Positions 1-11,610 of a DNA stretch of 64,000 nucleotides are shown here, piece after piece; positions within the stretch are counted from its first letter, which is position 1, and every line of letters starts with the position of its first letter. A model generated the notes under the pieces. That model did no database searches, had not been told where the DNA came from, and saw only the letters and a list, made by a program, of their open reading frames with translations. This stretch comes from Siphonodentalium dalli (lineage: Eukaryota; Mollusca; Scaphopoda; Gadilida; Siphonodentaliidae). The stretch lies in NCBI GenBank assembly GCA_032622095.1, contig CP136063.1, positions 269,755,426 through 269,819,425 on the forward strand. The letters run 5' to 3'. The position numbers were made by a program, and so were the translations under genes.

Positions 1-2277
1 TCTTTTCTTGACGCTGGGTCAACGACAATCGACGAAAAACGTCATCATGTAACTTTCCCCATTGACCGAGTTCGCCTGGATGTACATGTATCTTCTGCTT
101 TGTTCATAATTATGTGTTCCTTCCTATTCCAGAAAATAGTATATTTATGGATTATCACATACATGTATGCAATATATAGTCTTATGATAACAATTAATTC
201 CTTATTGAATATATGTTATTTCGTTTCGCACAGTACCCCACCGTACCGTGTGCTGTACATTAAATGCCCACCTTCGCACAGTAGAACGGTAAATTTGTGA
301 TGACATTCTTCTTATATTTCACATCAGGAATTTCGATCAATTTTTACTCTCCCCGATATGTGTAAACTGTAGTTACTATAGTGTCGTTATTTATTGTGTC
401 TTATTTTCTCAATAAAAGGTAAACTAACGCTACGAATGAACTTACATTGTAATTCAATGTTCATAATTCTCATTTGCAATACCAGTAATCGAAAGACAGT
501 AACACGATTTTCCGATTACGACATTAATGCTTTAAGCCCACCGATCTACTGTACTACAAAGGCGCTCGCGTAATTCAAAACAGCTGCGTCGTATTAGATA
601 ATAATTAGTGACGTCAAAAAATCAGATATAGTCCATATACGATCCAAAGCGTCCGTCTTTGGTTCGCTATGATCTTGAGCGCGTTACCAGTTCTGATATT
701 GGTTTTCTTGTTGTATTTGCCCGATAACGCGTTGTGTCCCGTGGTCTAGTAGAGAAGGTACAGTTGGCCGCGTACGGGAACAATAAAGGGTCCAGAAGAT
801 TCTATAACTTTTATGTTCTGTCTCCGTGTACCATGCGTCCAAATAAAGTCTGAGATACCATGATACCCTTGTCTATGAAGAGTACCATACTATTGTTTAC
901 TATATATTGATACTGGTTTGATGCTGCCTCACTTATACAATGGTTGCTACCAGTTATAACCATTTAAGAATATGATCTTGTTAATTATGCTTGTGAGTTC
1001 TTATACTATATCATTTAGCACGTAATGTGCGTATCTAACCCTATCATTACAATCGCTGGGGAAAGGAAGTGTATCCTAGATCCGGGAACACATATAACAA
1101 TAACTATACTGTCGTATGTACTATCGGACAGTTGACCACTATTGTGAATTATTTCAGGAAAAACATATTTACTTCAGGGCTACACACATCGATAATTATT
1201 GCCTTATTCAAGATATCAAGATGGATATCGCTTATAGCCACGTGGTTGATTCTATCTGATTACGTTGTCAAATAACGTTTGATCAGGAATGTTGATCAGG
1301 AATAAATAATTCGTAGTTTTGTAGTGAAGTCGGAAATAGAATAAATCGCCAACAGTGTCCTCTATATAGTTGTCCGTAGCGTTACGAACACTCGCGGATT
1401 TAACTTGATGTTTCGCTACAACATTTACGGAACCAACAAAACCAATATCATTCAGTGTCAAATGACAACAACTTCAGTACATTACTAAACCCTTTAGTTT
1501 GTTAATAATGACAATAACCCATTCCCCAACCGCTAACGAAAACCCTGATACACCATCCCCTCACATCATTCACCAGATGAGTTAGAATTTTCCAATTCCA
1601 GCTTTCTAACTTTTGGAAAATCACAGCCTACGTTATAACACTCCAGATAGTTCCAGCAGGGTTCTAGCGTTAATACGCTAATTTTAAATTAACGTATTTT
1701 ACCTTTTATTTAGATTAATATAGTGTATGAAATAACATGTCTGGAACAAGAAACGTGTGTGACAGACGCTATGTTTTATAATGATGTTTATCACATATTA
1801 TGACCTAAACCCGGCCTCATATATGTTAGTAAGACGCACGTGTATTATCGGCACGCACATTGACGTAACAATTAGCGCAATGATGTCGAATAATGCCGGA
1901 ACATTATTATTATGTTAATAAGAATACAATTATGACATTCGATTTGTGTAGGGTTGTTTGGTGTTGTTTGTGAGATAAACATGGGCGGTTGCACAATGTT
2001 GTCAACATGAAAAAACATATTTAAAATGGAGCTATATTTTTTCTTGAAGGTGTCTTTACTTCCTGTTTGGTTGTGATAAGGAAATCAATATTAATTTTGT
2101 TTTAACCCCAGCCGTTTCGAGATCAATGCCTTACTAAAATGTGATTATGTGATAAAAATGAATATCAAATTCGTCGCCATTCTATGTATTAACTTCGTCC
2201 ACTAAATTCGATTCGAGCCTCGCTGTTTATTAAATTTCGTATATAATTGCGACTCATTGGAGATCCTCTATTTCGTT
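1..2277. other. AT-rich non-coding stretch, nothing recognised
   Basis: I see no convincing exon, RNA gene or repeat unit in this stretch. All open frames are under about 75 codons, AT-rich and without a recognisable motif. The sequence is intergenic or intronic, or old decayed repeat. Confidence 0.5.
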
Positions 2278-2330
2278 ATTCATTGGCTGCGGACACACGT
2301 ACCACAGTAGCGATGGCATAGTAGGTGTGA

Positions 2331-2923
2331 CAATTAATTATGGTGGAGTTTGGTGACAATATTATTGGTCATCATAAGTTATATGCCATAGCAAGCCATG
2401 TCGCCCGCTGCACATCCACAGAAAGAGTCTTTTCCAAGGGCTACCAGCGTCGAGATCGATATTGTATAAGTCGCTTTGTTTATTCCATATATACACCTTC
2501 TCTTATCTGCATCTCTTCCAACAATTCCGACACAGCTTCAGATGTCCACATGATGTTAGCGTAATTATGAGTAGAACTTAAGGTCGCAAAATAAAAAAAC
2601 GCAACTGGGGAACTGTCTTAATACGCATGAAATTAATATAAGTAGATAAACATGAATTGAGATAATATCAACAAAACATACCACTTGAATGATATATGAG
2701 TGAATGAGGTCAAACACAATTCTGGACGATCGATCGTGCAATTTTATGTATCTTAGAGAATACAATGTAGCAAAACGTAATGAGTATAGAGATCAGCCTT
2801 GGTGAAACGCAATGTGTTAATTGGTCAGTCACTCACTGTGTGAATATGTGGTGGGCGACATGGCTCCCTATGACATATACATTATGGCCACCAATTGTCA
2901 CCAAAACCCACCATAATAAATTG
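2331..2923. mobile_element. nested inverted-repeat element, arms ~80 bp
   Basis: The left arm, 2331-2415, starts caattaattatggtgg and runs through gccatgtcgccc. It matches the reverse complement of about 2838-2923, including the shared block tttggtgacaat. The arms differ by scattered substitutions and a small indel. The interior is AT-rich and non-coding. The right end coincides with the first base of the MITE-like unit at 2923, so the two elements abut exactly. Confidence 0.55.
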
Positions 2924-3076
2924 TTTTGTGATACCCATAATATATGAGCAGGTGGATGCACGCACCACCGGCCCCACATATAGAGGCACCCCTGTCTTGA
3001 ACTGCGATAGTGGAAACTTCACTAGTGATGTCCAGAGCAGTCTACCTTGCGGCAGTTTACAAAATGTCAAGATAAG
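2923..3076 (+). mobile_element. MITE-like unit, copy 1 (lacks right TIR)
   Basis: It begins gttttgtgatacccat and is near-identical to 4127-4279 across about 153 bp, including the internal block tccagagcagtctaccttgc. It stops at gtcaagataag, exactly where copy 2 enters its right inverted repeat, so this copy is a truncated or one-ended version. Confidence 0.65.
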
Positions 3077-4126
3077 AGTAACAAAGGTATAGAATATACG
3101 TCTAGACTTCCTTGGATTAACCGATCTTATCATATTCCCGTGTAAAAACTAATAAATTAAACGCTCTTTATATGGTCGTGATATATTGATAAGAATTAAT
3201 ATCCCGATGTGATAACACATGTAAAAACCCTCGGGTAGGACTCCAACATCGAACCCAACCTGCAACCCGGACCAGTAATCCCAGTAAAACCAGTTTGGAC
3301 TTTCCAATGCCGTACATAGAAGGAAATACCAACAAAAAGGGGGAGGGGGAATTGGCCGGCGGTCACCGAACACGCGGTCCCGGCCTGCACTCTGTGTTAG
3401 AAAAACCCAAACACTAGATTACAGTTTGTCCAGTTAATACTTATCTTAAGCCACCACACATGAACCAAGACCGAATGACGGATGGACAGACGGTCGGACA
3501 AATCAAAAACATAATGCGAACGCTCCGTTAGAAAATTGGGGTATATTCTATGATTACATATTGATTTTGATAATATGTATTATATATCCATTGGTAGTCA
3601 AACAATACACATCCATGTATTGGCATGCGTGTATATGGCCGCTTGGGTCCCAGATAATAATATTAACAATCATGCTTAATACGTCGCATGTAAACCGCCA
3701 AACAACCGCCATTTGAATGAATGTGTTTGATGATGTAGCTAAGTGTCCGAGAGTAAACAACACATAGCATTGTTGAAATCCACACACTATCCTGACAAGG
3801 TTTAATTGTTTTAATTAGCCATCGGAGGTACCGTTGTTTATATGTTGATGGTCGCCCAATATAACATACATATTTTTGAAATGTGCATATATGGCACTTA
3901 AAGAATTGAGAACAGTTTATATACAATATTATATGGGGAAAACCGAAGACAATAACATAAGTTTCAGGAGGGATATAAACAGTGGGGGGGAACCTACCAA
4001 ACATAAAGTATTGTGATGAGATATGCATATATAACACACAGTGTATAACGCTCTTTATAAATGGGTTCTTTTTTATATTGTATATATATACTGTATTATA
4101 TACAGAAACACACAGTAGGCCTATAT
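3077..4126. other. non-coding filler between the two MITE copies
   Basis: The stretch has mixed composition with a short G-rich run near 3340-3350. Minus-strand open frames of up to 168 codons cross it, but they are cysteine- and tyrosine-rich, match no family I know, and run into the MITE repeat. No RNA gene is seen. Confidence 0.4.
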
Positions 4127-4332
4127 GTTTTGTGATACCCATACTATATGAGCAGGTGGATGCACCCACCCCGGTCCCACATATAGAGGCACCCCTTTCT
4201 TGAACTTCGATAGTGGAAACTTCACTTGTGATGTCCAGAGCAGTCTACCTTGCGGCAGTTTACAAAATGTCAAGATAAGTGGGACCGGGGTGCGTGCATC
4301 CACCTGCTCATATATTATGGGTATCACAAAAC
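4127..4332. mobile_element. MITE-like unit, copy 2, complete with both TIRs
   Basis: This is a 206-bp unit. The left terminal repeat, about 53 bp, begins gttttgtgatacccat; the right end is its reverse complement, ending atgggtatcacaaaac. The arms are interrupted only by single substitutions, and the core is the ~100 bp shared with 2923-3076. No coding capacity and no clear target-site duplication were seen. Confidence 0.7.
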
Positions 4333-4423
4333 TGCTCGTATATTGTCACACCTGCTATGCCATCGCCAATGTGGTGCGTGTGTCCGCAGCCATTCAGTTT
4401 ATATCATTTCGATGTTTTGTAGG

Positions 4424-5083
4424 GACAGCGACTGTTACATCAATGAGAACCTCCCAGAGGTAATCAATACGTATAGACAAACAACATTGCAGCCACTAGC
4501 AAAGGAGGCTCGCAAAAAAGGTCTAAAAGCCAATATCTCAGGAGATAAACTATTTATAGACAACAAACTTGTCAGGCCAGAAATCCCTCCACCCTACAGG
4601 AGATCAAAATCTCTGAGTAAGGGGGTCGAAAATAGGCCACATCGTGTCAACCGCCAGAACCGCGGAAGACGGGGCACAACACATCGAGACAGATCCAATG
4701 GAATGAATATGCAACACCAACCAACTGACTTTAATCAGCACCAGCAATCAACTGACTTTAATCCGCGATACAAATCAGCAGGCTACGCAACACATGGATA
4801 CCCACAACACCCAACGAGACATACTCAACCCCCTCATCATTCTATACCCCACCGCCACTCTTCTTGGTCGCCCCGCTTCCCACTACCTCCACACAATACC
4901 CCCTCTGGACAGCCTCGCTTTCCATCACCCCAACAACCTCCCCCTCCCAATCGTACCCAAGCGAACCCCGCGCTGACGGAGCCAACACTGACACATCCTA
5001 ACCCAGGGGGCAACCCTCTGCCTGATAACCAGATTGATATAGATCAACCGTTGGGTGACATGCAGCAGGCTGACTCGGGGTAG
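4424..5083 (+). pseudogene. LINE ORF1, C-terminal remnant
   Basis: ORF1 proteins of LINEs are RNA-binding chaperones that coat the element's RNA in ribonucleoprotein particles. What survives is the end of the conserved C-terminal region, about 4433-4590, where YINENLPEV is followed by LQPLAKEARKKG and the pattern SGDKLFIDNK, a spacing typical of the ORF1 C-terminal domain. A low-complexity tail rich in Pro, His, Gln and Asn follows, to the TAG at 5081-5083. The RRM-like and coiled-coil parts expected upstream are missing, so the copy is 5'-truncated. An ATG at 4250 in the same frame lies inside the neighbouring MITE and is not a genuine start. ORF2 follows immediately and in the same frame. 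Confidence 0.75.
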
Positions 5084-8000
5084 GTGTGCCCGGGATGGTT
5101 CCACCTTAAAGTACTGTCCCTAAATGTATGTGGACTATCATCCAGGCTAAATGATCCAGAATTGCTGAGCTATATAACAAACTTCGACATAATAATGTTC
5201 CAAGAAACAAAAACAGACAACATCGATATAGTCTCGATTTCAATACCAAATTTCCATATCCTTTGCTTCAAAAACAGATCAAAAACGACAAAGAAACGCA
5301 GATCAGGCGGACTGTGTATAGCTATTAAAAACTCATACACGGAACATTTCACCCTCATAAATGACGAATGTGAAACCATTCTCTGGTGCATATACCAGAA
5401 CGAGAAAGGACACTCTTACGCAATTGGAAGTGTTTATGTACCCTGTGAAACATCAAAATACCATAATGAAAACATTTTCGATTATACACACATTTCAATA
5501 ATGGACAAATATATTTTATTCGATAATGTCATTATAGTAGGCGATTTTAATTCGAGAACCGGCACACTGGACGATAGTACGCACGCAGAAAGACTAAGCA
5601 CAGAGCACTCAGTTAAATCAGCCCACCCCAAAAGGTACAACCCTGATACTACTGCAAATGCATCCGGGGCCAAATTCACTCAACTTTGTAATGATATTGG
5701 TATACGTATTTTAAATGGCAGGAAAGACGACATTTATACAAACGCGAGATACACGACGACAAACAACAGTGTCATTGATTATCTAGTATGCAGTCCAACA
5801 GTCACCAACAGTATAGTAAATTTCCAGGTCAACCATTATAACTGTTTGTTCTCCGACATCCACTCAGCCTTGACATTCGGTATCAACATAATCCGCACCA
5901 ATAATCCGACCGCGAGACCTATTGTCAACACGAACAAGCGCATACTCAAAAGATACAATGTAACCCACAAACCAACAAGACGAACTGTAATCCGAAATTG
6001 GGACAAACAAAAGTGCGACTCATTCAATGAACGAATTGATCCAACCACCGTGAGTAAACTTTATTCACAAATGCATGGCAATGAAACCCCACTAACATCT
6101 AGTTCTACGGACATAGCAAATAAACAAAATAAAATAAGTACCATATATGAAGATCTGACATCTATATTAATGAACGCTAGCATAGACGAGAAAAAAGACC
6201 ACAGCGTAATAATACCAAAACAACCAGCACGAGGAAGAAACCTCAAGGTATGCCGTGGTTCACACATGACTGCACACAAACAAGAACACGGTACAGAAAG
6301 GCACAGAAAATAAACAGAACAAACCCCTGCTCCGAAAATAGAAAAAAAATGTTAGAATGTAGAAAAATTTATAAATTGACTCAAAATAACAGTAAACAAA
6401 AATTTAGAATTACATTTAGGAAGAAAGTACACAATTTAAAGGGTAAGTCTAGTAGGGAATTTTGGCGAGTTATTAGAGAATTAGGCGTAAAAAGGGAAGA
6501 ATGCCAACCCCAATCGAGTGAATTTCAAGAATACTTTGAATCCATGGAGAAAAGTGGCAACGAAACAATAATGGCAAATCTTATCCCTATTTCTGAATTG
6601 CCGACAGCGCTTAAATTAGATTCGTCCCCCTTAAATATTGAAATAACTTTAGCGGAAGTAGAACATGCAGTAACAAAATTGAAGAATAATAAAGCACCAG
6701 GTTATGACTCGCTAGTAAATGAAATGATTAAGAGTAGCTGGGGAAAGATGGGATTTTTATACACAAAACTTTTTAATGAAATACTCGATTCAGGGGAGAT
6801 TCCAGCAGACTGGGAGATCGGGATAATACGCCCCATCTACAAAAATAAAAATGACCCACTGAACCCGGATAACTACAGAAAAATCACATTATTATGTACA
6901 CTATCAAAATTATTCACGAGTATACTTACTACCCGATTGAATAACTTTCTGACTACCAACGCCATCCAAACAGAGGCACAGGCAGGCTTTCGCAGCAAAT
7001 GATATTCAACAATAGATCATACCTTCTCTCTATACGCCCTGACCCAGATTATGATGATGAAAAACAAAAACCTCTTTTGCACATTTATCGACTTCTCAAA
7101 ATCATTCGATTATGTATGGCGCGACGGCCTATGGTCAAAACTCATGCGCATTGGAATCACAGGAAAAATTCTGAATATTATCAAACGCCTATACACAAAC
7201 CTTAAGATGACCGTGTTAACGGATGATTTTTCCGGATACTTCCCATGTTCAACAGGACTAAAACAGGGAGATGGGTTGTCCCCGATACTTTTTGCGCTCT
7301 ACGTTAACGACATAGAAGACTACCTTAAACGACACGAATGTAAAGGTCTGATATTTGGCAATGAAAATGACAATGACGCGGAAATATTACTGAAGCTATT
7401 CCTAATGATATACGCTGACGACACGGTCCTGTTCTCAAATTCATCACAAGGTTTACAAAACGCGCTTGATTATTTTGCTAATTACTGTGACATATGGAAA
7501 TTAGATATAAACATACTGAAGACAAAAGTCATGATATTCGGAAGAAAACCAAAAGCGAAAAAACCAATCACTTTTAAAATTAATCGCAACGATATAGAAA
7601 TTGTTGATAACTTCCGGTATTTGGGCACCTGGTTCACGAAACAGGGAACTTTCAGTAAGGACAGAAACATGCGATGCAAAGACGCAAAGAAAGCAATGAA
7701 TGCCCTCCTGAATAAAGCTCGGAGATATAGCCTCTCATTTGACTGTATCCTTGAAATATACCAAAAATCCATTGCCCCCTTGATGATATATGGCTCCGAA
7801 ATTTGGGGATTTGAAAACACAACATGCTTCGAAAAACTCGAACGATTGTTCCTTAAATTCAACCTCCGTCTACGGAAAAATACGCCAACTGCATTCATTT
7901 ATGGGGAAACAGGGATCCTACCAATAAATATAATGATTAAAATCAGGTTTATCTCATACAGGGGAAAAATAATGAATATGACATGTCAACGGATGCCCCT

Positions 8001-8595
8001 TCTCTTATACCGCGTAATGCTAAAAACCCAAAACGAAACACAAAAGAGAAATACATGGCTCGAATACGTACAAAAAACTCTGAATGAACTAGGAATATCG
8101 AACATCTGGATTTACCAGTCAGTACCGAAAATAAATACGTACAACCGATTAATCAAGAACAGAATTAAGGATGCTTACCTCCAAGAATGGCGAGGAAGCA
8201 TTATATCATCGAATAAGGGGACATTTTATAATATCATTAAACTAGATTTTAAAAAGGAGACATACTTCTCACTGAGAAACCAAAGTGTAGTATTGCGGCT
8301 TGCCAAATTCAGAACTAAAAACCACCGCCTCCCCATAGAAACCGGATCATGGACAAATTAAAGCAGATCAGATAGAAAGTGCACGTTATGCAAAAGGGAG
8401 CTTGGTGACGAATACCACGTAATACTTAAGTGCCCCATATTGAGCGAACCAAGAACAAAATATTTAAAAAGCTATTATTATACTCGGCCGAACATCTGCA
8501 AACTGAACGCCCTTTTCACATCAAATAATAAAAGAACAATAACGAATCTGGCGAAATTTATATACGAAGTCCAGCTGATAATGGAACCTCCCTGA
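5084..8595 (+). pseudogene. LINE ORF2 polyprotein: APE endonuclease, reverse transcriptase, CCHC knuckle (broken)
   Basis: ORF2 nicks target DNA and copies the element's RNA at the nick (target-primed reverse transcription). The endonuclease part (5084-about 6000) shows, numbering from 5084, N14 in LSLNVCGL, E41 in QETK, D154/N156 in GDFNSRTG, and D257/H259 in SDIHSAL. The reading frame then shifts by one between about 6130 and 6250, so the linker motif PWFTHDC at 6253 lies in another frame. RT boxes follow: the NPDNYRKITLL region (6868-6900), AGFRSK at 6982-6999, IDFSKSFD with its Asp at 7090, the LKQGDGLSP region (7258-7284) and YADD (7411-7422). Breaks are TGA at 7000-7002, probably an altered Gly codon, and TAA at 8359-8361. 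Coding resemblance continues through a CX2CX8HX4C knuckle (8380-8433) to TGA at 8593. There is no ATG before residue 38. Confidence 0.9.
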
Positions 8596-9714
8596 GGCGC
8601 AACTCCAATCCAATCTATATATATGTTTATACAGTGTCGAGTATATATGACTCGGAACTTTATTTATTTCCATTGCTACTCGTACTTGTAGGTACATGCT
8701 ACCCCCCCCCCGCACAAACAAACAAACCCGCTCACATGTTAAGGAAATTGTCCAATCTATATATGACACTCCAAACACATGATTCTCGGCAATCAACTTC
8801 CCTATGTATATATCCAATATAGCGCTGATGCCCCCCTCCCCACATACTATCCTCAATCTGACGACCCTTTGATCTACCCCCCCCCCCACATAGCCGCACT
8901 CGACTTTCCGCGCTATTGATAAGTTTAACATAATTTGTATAAACCTTAATGAGTATATACGCACGCATGTGCAATATGAATATGAGTATGCATGTCCACA
9001 TCTATATATATCTCTGTTATGTCAACATGTACGACGATTTGAGATTAATTAAATTCTGATTCTGACAATTGTTTTTTTTTAACTTTACAATTACAAAATG
9101 ATATTCTGAACCCTCTATGTGCCCATAACGAACGTATACACCCATCTTATTTATATACCAAAAAGATGACGACTGCCGAAAATAAATGATTATTCTGAAA
9201 ATTACACGAAGTGAATGGCACTTACTGATAACAGTTGGGAGGTATAATTTCCGACATAGAAAATGGAAAGTTGTATTCTTGACTACTATCCAGCTTGATA
9301 CGAAGGCTATTTCCAAACCGTAGCAACGTTTCCTGTTAAAGGTGACACGCAATGGTTTTCATCATTTGGCTAAAACTGTATTTAATTCGTCGCCGGTTTG
9401 GTCAGCAAACATAAATCGCAAACGCGATATTTTACCGACGCCCCTATCTGCCGATATATCTGCGTCAACGTTTTAGCGTTTTCATATAAGTTTCCCGTTT
9501 AAGTGAAAACGTCATGTCGCATATCTCACCATATTTTGTGACGTCACTAATTGACAAGATAAAGTAGAGTTTATGACCTGGCTCAAAATTGCTTACAAAA
9601 CCCGGTGCAATGTCGCCCTGTCAAGCTAATTGCCACAGCAACTCAGATTAGAGATTTAAAAAACTATTGGTACAGGGTTGCTCCACCACCCATTGCCACG
9701 AGTCTTGCGATTAC
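8596..9714. other. non-coding, includes possible LINE 3' UTR and simple-sequence tracts
   Basis: Homopolymer C runs occur near 8702-8711 and 8878-8887, a short (CAAA)n run near 8715-8730, and two copies of ccaatctatatat (8612 and 8754). Part of this may be the LINE 3' untranslated region. No exon or RNA gene is supported. Confidence 0.4.
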
Positions 9715-9718
9715 TCAC

Positions 9719-10155
9719 GTTTGAATTGAAATCTTATCAGTGAAACTCAACATATTTGGCCCAAAATTTCCTACCAACGTTGTATTAGACATGAACTTTT
9801 CAACTGTCGAAAATTGATATGAGTTTTGTATGAGACCCATTTGTCGCCACGTATACCTAACCACAACGTACATGTATGAGTCACTACTCTGGTTACGACC
9901 GTAGAGATCATATTCCACCAGTTCAAATAACGTGAACTTTTTGACTGGGAACTTTATGACATAAAAATAACACATACAGGTGATACATTTATTAGTCAAA
10001 ACCTGGTCACAGCAGTTGAACGTCTCAGATAGCGAGATAATCTGATTTAGTCGACTTGTTTGAGCCATTTTCGTGACAAACATGAATTGTCTAACCATTG
10101 GAATGGAAAAGTGTATGATCGGAGGCGATGTTTGGAAAGCGGAATCGGCTCGCAA
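9719..10155 (-). CDS. candidate exon of an unidentified protein (minus strand)
   Basis: I do not recognise this protein. An open frame of about 146 codons reads on the minus strand; plausible starts include the ATG at 10155 and internal methionines further in. The frame ends at a TGA that is itself part of a textbook donor site, with exon sequence caaac followed by gtgagt (donor bases 9718-9713). That is what an internal exon running into an intron would look like. The translation is mixed in composition, with motifs such as KFTLFELVEYDLYG and VVVRYTWRQMG, and is not low-complexity. No matching downstream acceptor or second exon was identified, and no domain is evident. It may also be a chance open frame or an exon relic. 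Confidence 0.3.
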
Positions 10156-10199
10156 AAATCACGTAAACTCGACCCGGACCTTCACCAAATATGAAATGC

Positions 10200-10295
10200 A
10201 GTCTTAAGGAAGAGCTATTGGCGTACTATTATATTATATTAATCCTATCCCGTGTTACTTTTTCCGATTTTATAAAATGCCCCGTTATAGCACTA
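10200..10295. other. AT-rich spacer before the AATGGGC tract
   Basis: Short non-coding stretch containing tattatatta repeats. Nothing else is seen. Confidence 0.3.
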
Positions 10296-10870
10296 CTGTA
10301 CATGCATTCCATTAAAATGCCATGAAAATCCCATTAAATTACAATTAAATTGGCCAAAACCATTAGTATATACCATTAATTCTTGTAACAACAATTTTAA
10401 TGGGGCTCCGCTGAACCCATTAAAACACCATTAAATTTAAATTTGAATGGCCAGTTCACCATTATAAACATTGAAGTGGCCATTAAACACACATTCTATT
10501 TTTATAATGCCCATTAAACCCCATTAAAATTTGTATTGACTGAATTTAATGGCAATGATTTGGTATACTTTTAATGCCAAGTACAATTGTCATGAAATTA
10601 ATGCCCATGATCTTGATGGCCTCATAGGTAATGGCCATCAACTAACCACATTTAATGCCCATTACATTATCATTGCAAATTAAAGCCCATCTCTCACAAC
10701 TGTTGTAATATTAATGGCCATGATTTCAATGGCTGCACAGGTAGTGGCCATCAAATGACCACATTTAATGCCCATTAAATTATTATTGCGAACTAATGCC
10801 CATCACTCGGAAATTATTTCAATGGCTGCATAGGTGATGACCATGAATTGACCATATCCAAGTTTTCAAC
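10296..10870. repeat. AATGGGC/GCCCATT-dense tract, copy 1
   Basis: The stretch is built from dozens of short, imperfect blocks of the type ccattaaa, tttaatgg and taatgcccatta in both orientations, separated by variable AT-rich filler. No fixed period is apparent, so it is not a simple tandem repeat. A second tract of the same style lies at 18170-18660. There are no open frames of note. Confidence 0.6.
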
Positions 10871-10904
10871 CAAGGAAAGTACTTATATAGTCAGCTACAT
10901 GTAG

Positions 10905-11140
10905 TTAACGTCACTTTAAGTGGAAGCTCATAACATGACCTACACAATCATGCAATGGCAATCATTTATGTCTATGCTCCACTGAATCAGCCATTTGAAT
11001 TTCTCGAATGGTGGTTTGTTTTCTTAATTGGTGTTTCACGTCACATTAAGCAGAAGCTCACATCATGACGCGACAGAGGCACAAACTCAGACAATGATGA
11101 TCATTTATGTATTTCTCTGCTCCACTTAAGAGAGACTTTT
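10905..11140 (+). repeat. diverged direct duplication, spacing ~119 bp
   Basis: The segment beginning gttaacgtcactttaag (10914) is repeated in diverged form beginning gtttcacgtcacattaag (11033). Both copies continue with agaagctca/ggaagctca, catgac, a block like atcatttatgt, and tgctccact. Confidence 0.5.
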
Positions 11141-11610
11141 ATCTCAAGCAGTGGTTACTGTAGCCCTATTCTTTCTCATTAAGCTAGTCCACGCCTAACC
11201 AACTATACAAGTAATACCACGCAGGGCTCTTGCATGGTGGGGAAAATATAAACAAGAAGGTAAATCAAGGAGTTAAATCAATGAAAAAGCCATGTATGTA
11301 ATCGAGAAGCAAGACAAACCGGAAACATGGATGTTTTTTTTTATTTTGGCCTCACGTATCTTCTTCTGATTGTGTATTTTACTGAAGTGAGCCCATTGGT
11401 AATTTGTTTGGTTGTCAGTTTGACCCCACTATTCAAAATTTTGAATCCATAAGAATCGGAAGCTTTACTACGATATAGAATACTCGAAGTTTCGCTGGGC
11501 CCAAGTGAGAAGAGACCTTCTATTTTTTATTTGTTTATTAACAATAAAAGTAGTATTATATTATATTATTGTTTAATTAATATATTGCATAATCTTTTAA
11601 AGGTAGGCCA
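11141..11610. other. non-coding, nothing recognised
   Basis: AT-rich sequence with poly-T near 11333 and a tattatatta run near 11550. No exon or repeat family was identified. Confidence 0.35.

Larger units (their letters stand above)
2285..4391. mobile_element. composite non-autonomous TIR element (~2.1 kb)
   Basis: About 46 bp at the left end (2285-2330, beginning ggctgcggacacacg) reappears as its reverse complement at the right end (about 4346-4391, ending cgtgtgtccgcagcc) with a few substitutions. The 7 bp outside the left end (2278-2284, attcatt) nearly equal the 7 bp outside the right end (4392-4398, attcagt), as a target-site duplication would. The interior has no transposase-like frame. 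It holds a second inverted-repeat element (2331-2923) and two copies of a MITE-like unit (2923-3076 and 4127-4332). It lies just upstream of the truncated LINE. The superfamily is not assigned; a 7-8 bp duplication would fit hAT-like or related families, but that is inference. Confidence 0.55.
4415..8600 (+). mobile_element. LINE (non-LTR retrotransposon), 5'-truncated and decayed
   Basis: The element carries a C-terminal ORF1 remnant, an APE-type endonuclease, a reverse transcriptase with a YADD catalytic box and a C-terminal CCHC knuckle, in the usual order for a two-ORF APE-type LINE. The 5' end is lost: recognisable ORF1 starts near 4420, next to the composite element that ends at 4391. 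The exact 3' end is not resolved; coding stops at 8595 and no clean A-tail or microsatellite tail marks the terminus. One frameshift and two in-frame stops show that the copy is inactive. The clade is undecided between Jockey/CR1/L2/I-like groups. Confidence 0.9.

Noticed and set aside
3236-3260. tRNA-like B-box (SINE head) on the minus strand
   Set aside because: tgggttcgatgttggag resembles a B box, but the conserved final C is missing and no A box lies at the right distance.
3663-4169. 168-codon minus-strand open frame
   Set aside because: It reads into the MITE terminal repeat, is rich in Tyr, Ile and Cys, and shows no domain or splice signal.
4250-4423. ATG at 4250 as the true start of LINE ORF1
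   Set aside because: This part of the frame lies in the MITE repeat and the composite-element terminus; ORF1 similarity starts only near 4424.
8521-8964. 147-codon minus-strand open frame over the LINE tail
   Set aside because: It reads antisense through LINE coding sequence and poly-C runs; the Gly-rich segments come from the homopolymers.
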